From: Pyrococcus yayanosii CH1
Lineage (GTDB): Archaea > Methanobacteriota_B > Thermococci > Thermococcales > Thermococcaceae
Length of the DNA stretch: 64,000 nucleotides
Assembly (NCBI RefSeq): GCF_000215995.1
Contig: NC_015680.1
Coordinates: forward strand, 930,001-994,000
Reading direction: 5' to 3'
Made by a program: the position numbers and the translations under genes. Shown piece by piece: positions 62,877 to 64,000 of this stretch. Each line of letters starts with the position of its first letter. Positions within the stretch are counted from its first letter, which is position 1. The notes under the pieces were generated by a model that saw nothing but the letters and a program-made list of their open reading frames with translations, had not been told where the DNA came from and searched no databases.

Positions 62877-64000
62877 TACTGCCGTACCTCATAATAATCC
62901 CCCTACTCGGAGCGTTTTCCATGCCTATAGTGAGCCTCCTCGGAAGGAGAGCAAGAGAAGCCTGGGCCCTGCTCATCAGCGGCGCAACTCTTGCAGTAGC
63001 CGTTCAGGTCTTCAGGGATGTCTGGAATAGGGGGACGATAGTCTACACGCTCGGTGCCAAGAGCCCCTTCGGCATGGCGAACTTCCCAATAAGGATAGTC
63101 TGGGAAGTGGACAAGCTTGGAGCAATCATGGTCGTCATAGTGGCCTTTGTGAGCTTTCTGGCGGTGCTATACTCCCTCGAGTATATGGCCCACGACACCG
63201 GGCTCGAGAAGTTCTACACCCTCATCCTTATCCTCGAGCTCGGCATGCTTGGTATAGCGATAACGGGCGATATCTTCAACTTCTACGTCTTCCTCGAGAT
63301 AATGAGCATAGCCAGCTATGCCCTCGTCGCCTTTAGGAATGACACTTGGGAGGCCATTGAAGCGGGTATAAAGTACATGTTCGTTGGTTCCCTTGCCAGC
63401 TCCTTCGTCCTGCTCGGCATAGCTCTCCTTTACGGCCAGTATGGAACGCTGACGATGGCTTACTTGGCCATTAAGATGGCCGAGAACCCGACCATAGTGG
63501 CTAAGGTTGCCTTGGCGCTCTTCCTCGGAGGCCTGCTATTCAAGAGTGGTGCCTCACCCGTCCACATGTGGCTCGCCGATGCGCATCCAGCGGCCCCAAG
63601 TTCTATCAGCGCAATGCTGAGTGGGCTGGTTATAAAGGTTGGTGGCATATACGCAATAGCCAGAATTATCTTCAGCGTATTCTCTCCGGCAGTAAACCTC
63701 ACGACCGTGGGCTGGATAATAATAATCTTTGCCTGCATAACCCTCATCGTGGGTAACGCCATGGCCGTTATCCAGACGGACATGAAGCGCCTCCTCGCTT
63801 ACTCCTCGGTCGGGCAGATAGGCTACATACTCCTCGGCCTCGGTATCGGCCTAGCCGCCTACGGAACAAAGGTTGGCGAAATCGCCCTGGCTGGAGCCAT
63901 CTACCACACCGTCAACCACGCCCTGATGAAGGCACTCCTCTTCCTTGTCGCTGGGGCCGTCATCCACGAGCTTGGCACGAGGAACCTCAACGAATTGAGT
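62873..64000 (+). CDS. mbhH: Membrane-bound hydrogenase subunit MbhH (MnhD-like), 3' truncated by window
   Basis: The ATG at 62873 overlaps the mbhG stop and the frame stays open to the window end (376 codons seen; the full protein should be about 510). LEIMSIASYALVAFRN holds the helix 5 Glu and FKSGASPVHMWLADAHPAAPSSISAMLSG the helix 7 Lys. Antiporter-type subunit; the catalytic subunits mbhI-N should follow outside the window. Confidence 0.92.
   Translation, partial: MILPYLIIIPLLGAFSMPIVSLLGRRAREAWALLISGATLAVAVQVFRDVWNRGTIVYTLGAKSPFGMANFPIRIVWEVDKLGAIMVVIVAFVSFLAVLYSLEYMAHDTGLEKFYTLILILELGMLGIAITGDIFNFYVFLEIMSIASYALVAFRNDTWEAIEAGIKYMFVGSLASSFVLLGIALLYGQYGTLTMAYLAIKMAENPTIVAKVALALFLGGLLFKSGASPVHMWLADAHPAAPSSISAMLSGLVIKVGGIYAIARIIFSVFSPAVNLTTVGWIIIIFACITLIVGNAMAVIQTDMKRLLAYSSVGQIGYILLGLGIGLAAYGTKVGEIALAGAIYHTVNHALMKALLFLVAGAVIHELGTRNLNELS

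Overview
The window looks like the chromosome of a hyperthermophilic euryarchaeon of the genus Thermococcus. The reasons are an ADP-dependent glucokinase, PurP, split GMP synthase, CetZ, class III pilin signals, GGTGAT-type ribosome binding sites, a CCA-encoding tRNA-Glu and box C/D sRNAs. The 3' half carries a formate dehydrogenase / membrane hydrogenase / Na+/H+ antiporter cluster followed by mbh. From memory of published work, this is the arrangement of the T. onnurineus NA1 fdh2-mfh2-mnh2-mbh locus. I ran no search, so the species is not fixed.

Layout. 1-393 is the end of an Lhr-type helicase. 0.48-13.8 kb is a plus-strand block for the cell surface and shape: two secreted proteins, a CetZ tubulin-like protein, a small membrane protein, six genes with pilin-like N-termini and a multi-span membrane protein. 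13.8-22.2 kb is mostly minus strand: purP-guaAB-guaAA (purines) and pdxS-pdxT followed by the permease and ATPase of a thiamine-type ABC transporter. Its binding protein lies convergently on the plus strand, beside a palindromic operator candidate. 22.2-37.3 kb is mixed metabolism: a GH57 enzyme, a KaiC-like ATPase, an M19 dipeptidase, a methyltransferase, an S9 peptidase, an EamA transporter, signal peptidase, ADP-glucokinase, tRNA-Glu, phosphoglycolate phosphatase, a class III aminotransferase/racemase and thioredoxin reductase. Two box C/D sRNA candidates sit at 14.19-14.24 kb and 31.92-31.97 kb.

37.5-64 kb is one plus-strand energy block: frhA-frhG-frhB (an F420-hydrogenase-like [NiFe] enzyme next to trxB), fdhD, fdhA, a ferredoxin, seven genes of a group 4 (Hyf-like) hydrogenase with three antiporter-type subunits, a small gene, a FocA-type formate channel, a seven-gene Mrp-type Na+/H+ antiporter, a three-gene iron-sulfur/flavin oxidoreductase module, then mbhA-mbhH (mbhH runs off the end). 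Formate would enter by the channel and be oxidised by FdhA. The electrons would go through ferredoxins to the membrane hydrogenase, with H2 release coupled to H+ and then Na+ translocation.

The best new observations are two exact matches to the extended SurR motif GTTn3AACn5GTT (upstream of frhA and of mbhA), a C/D sRNA whose two guides both match 16S rRNA as I remember it, an 11-bp sequence repeated in three regulatory gaps of the energy block, a broken gene between fdhD and fdhA, and the CetZ-pilin cluster.
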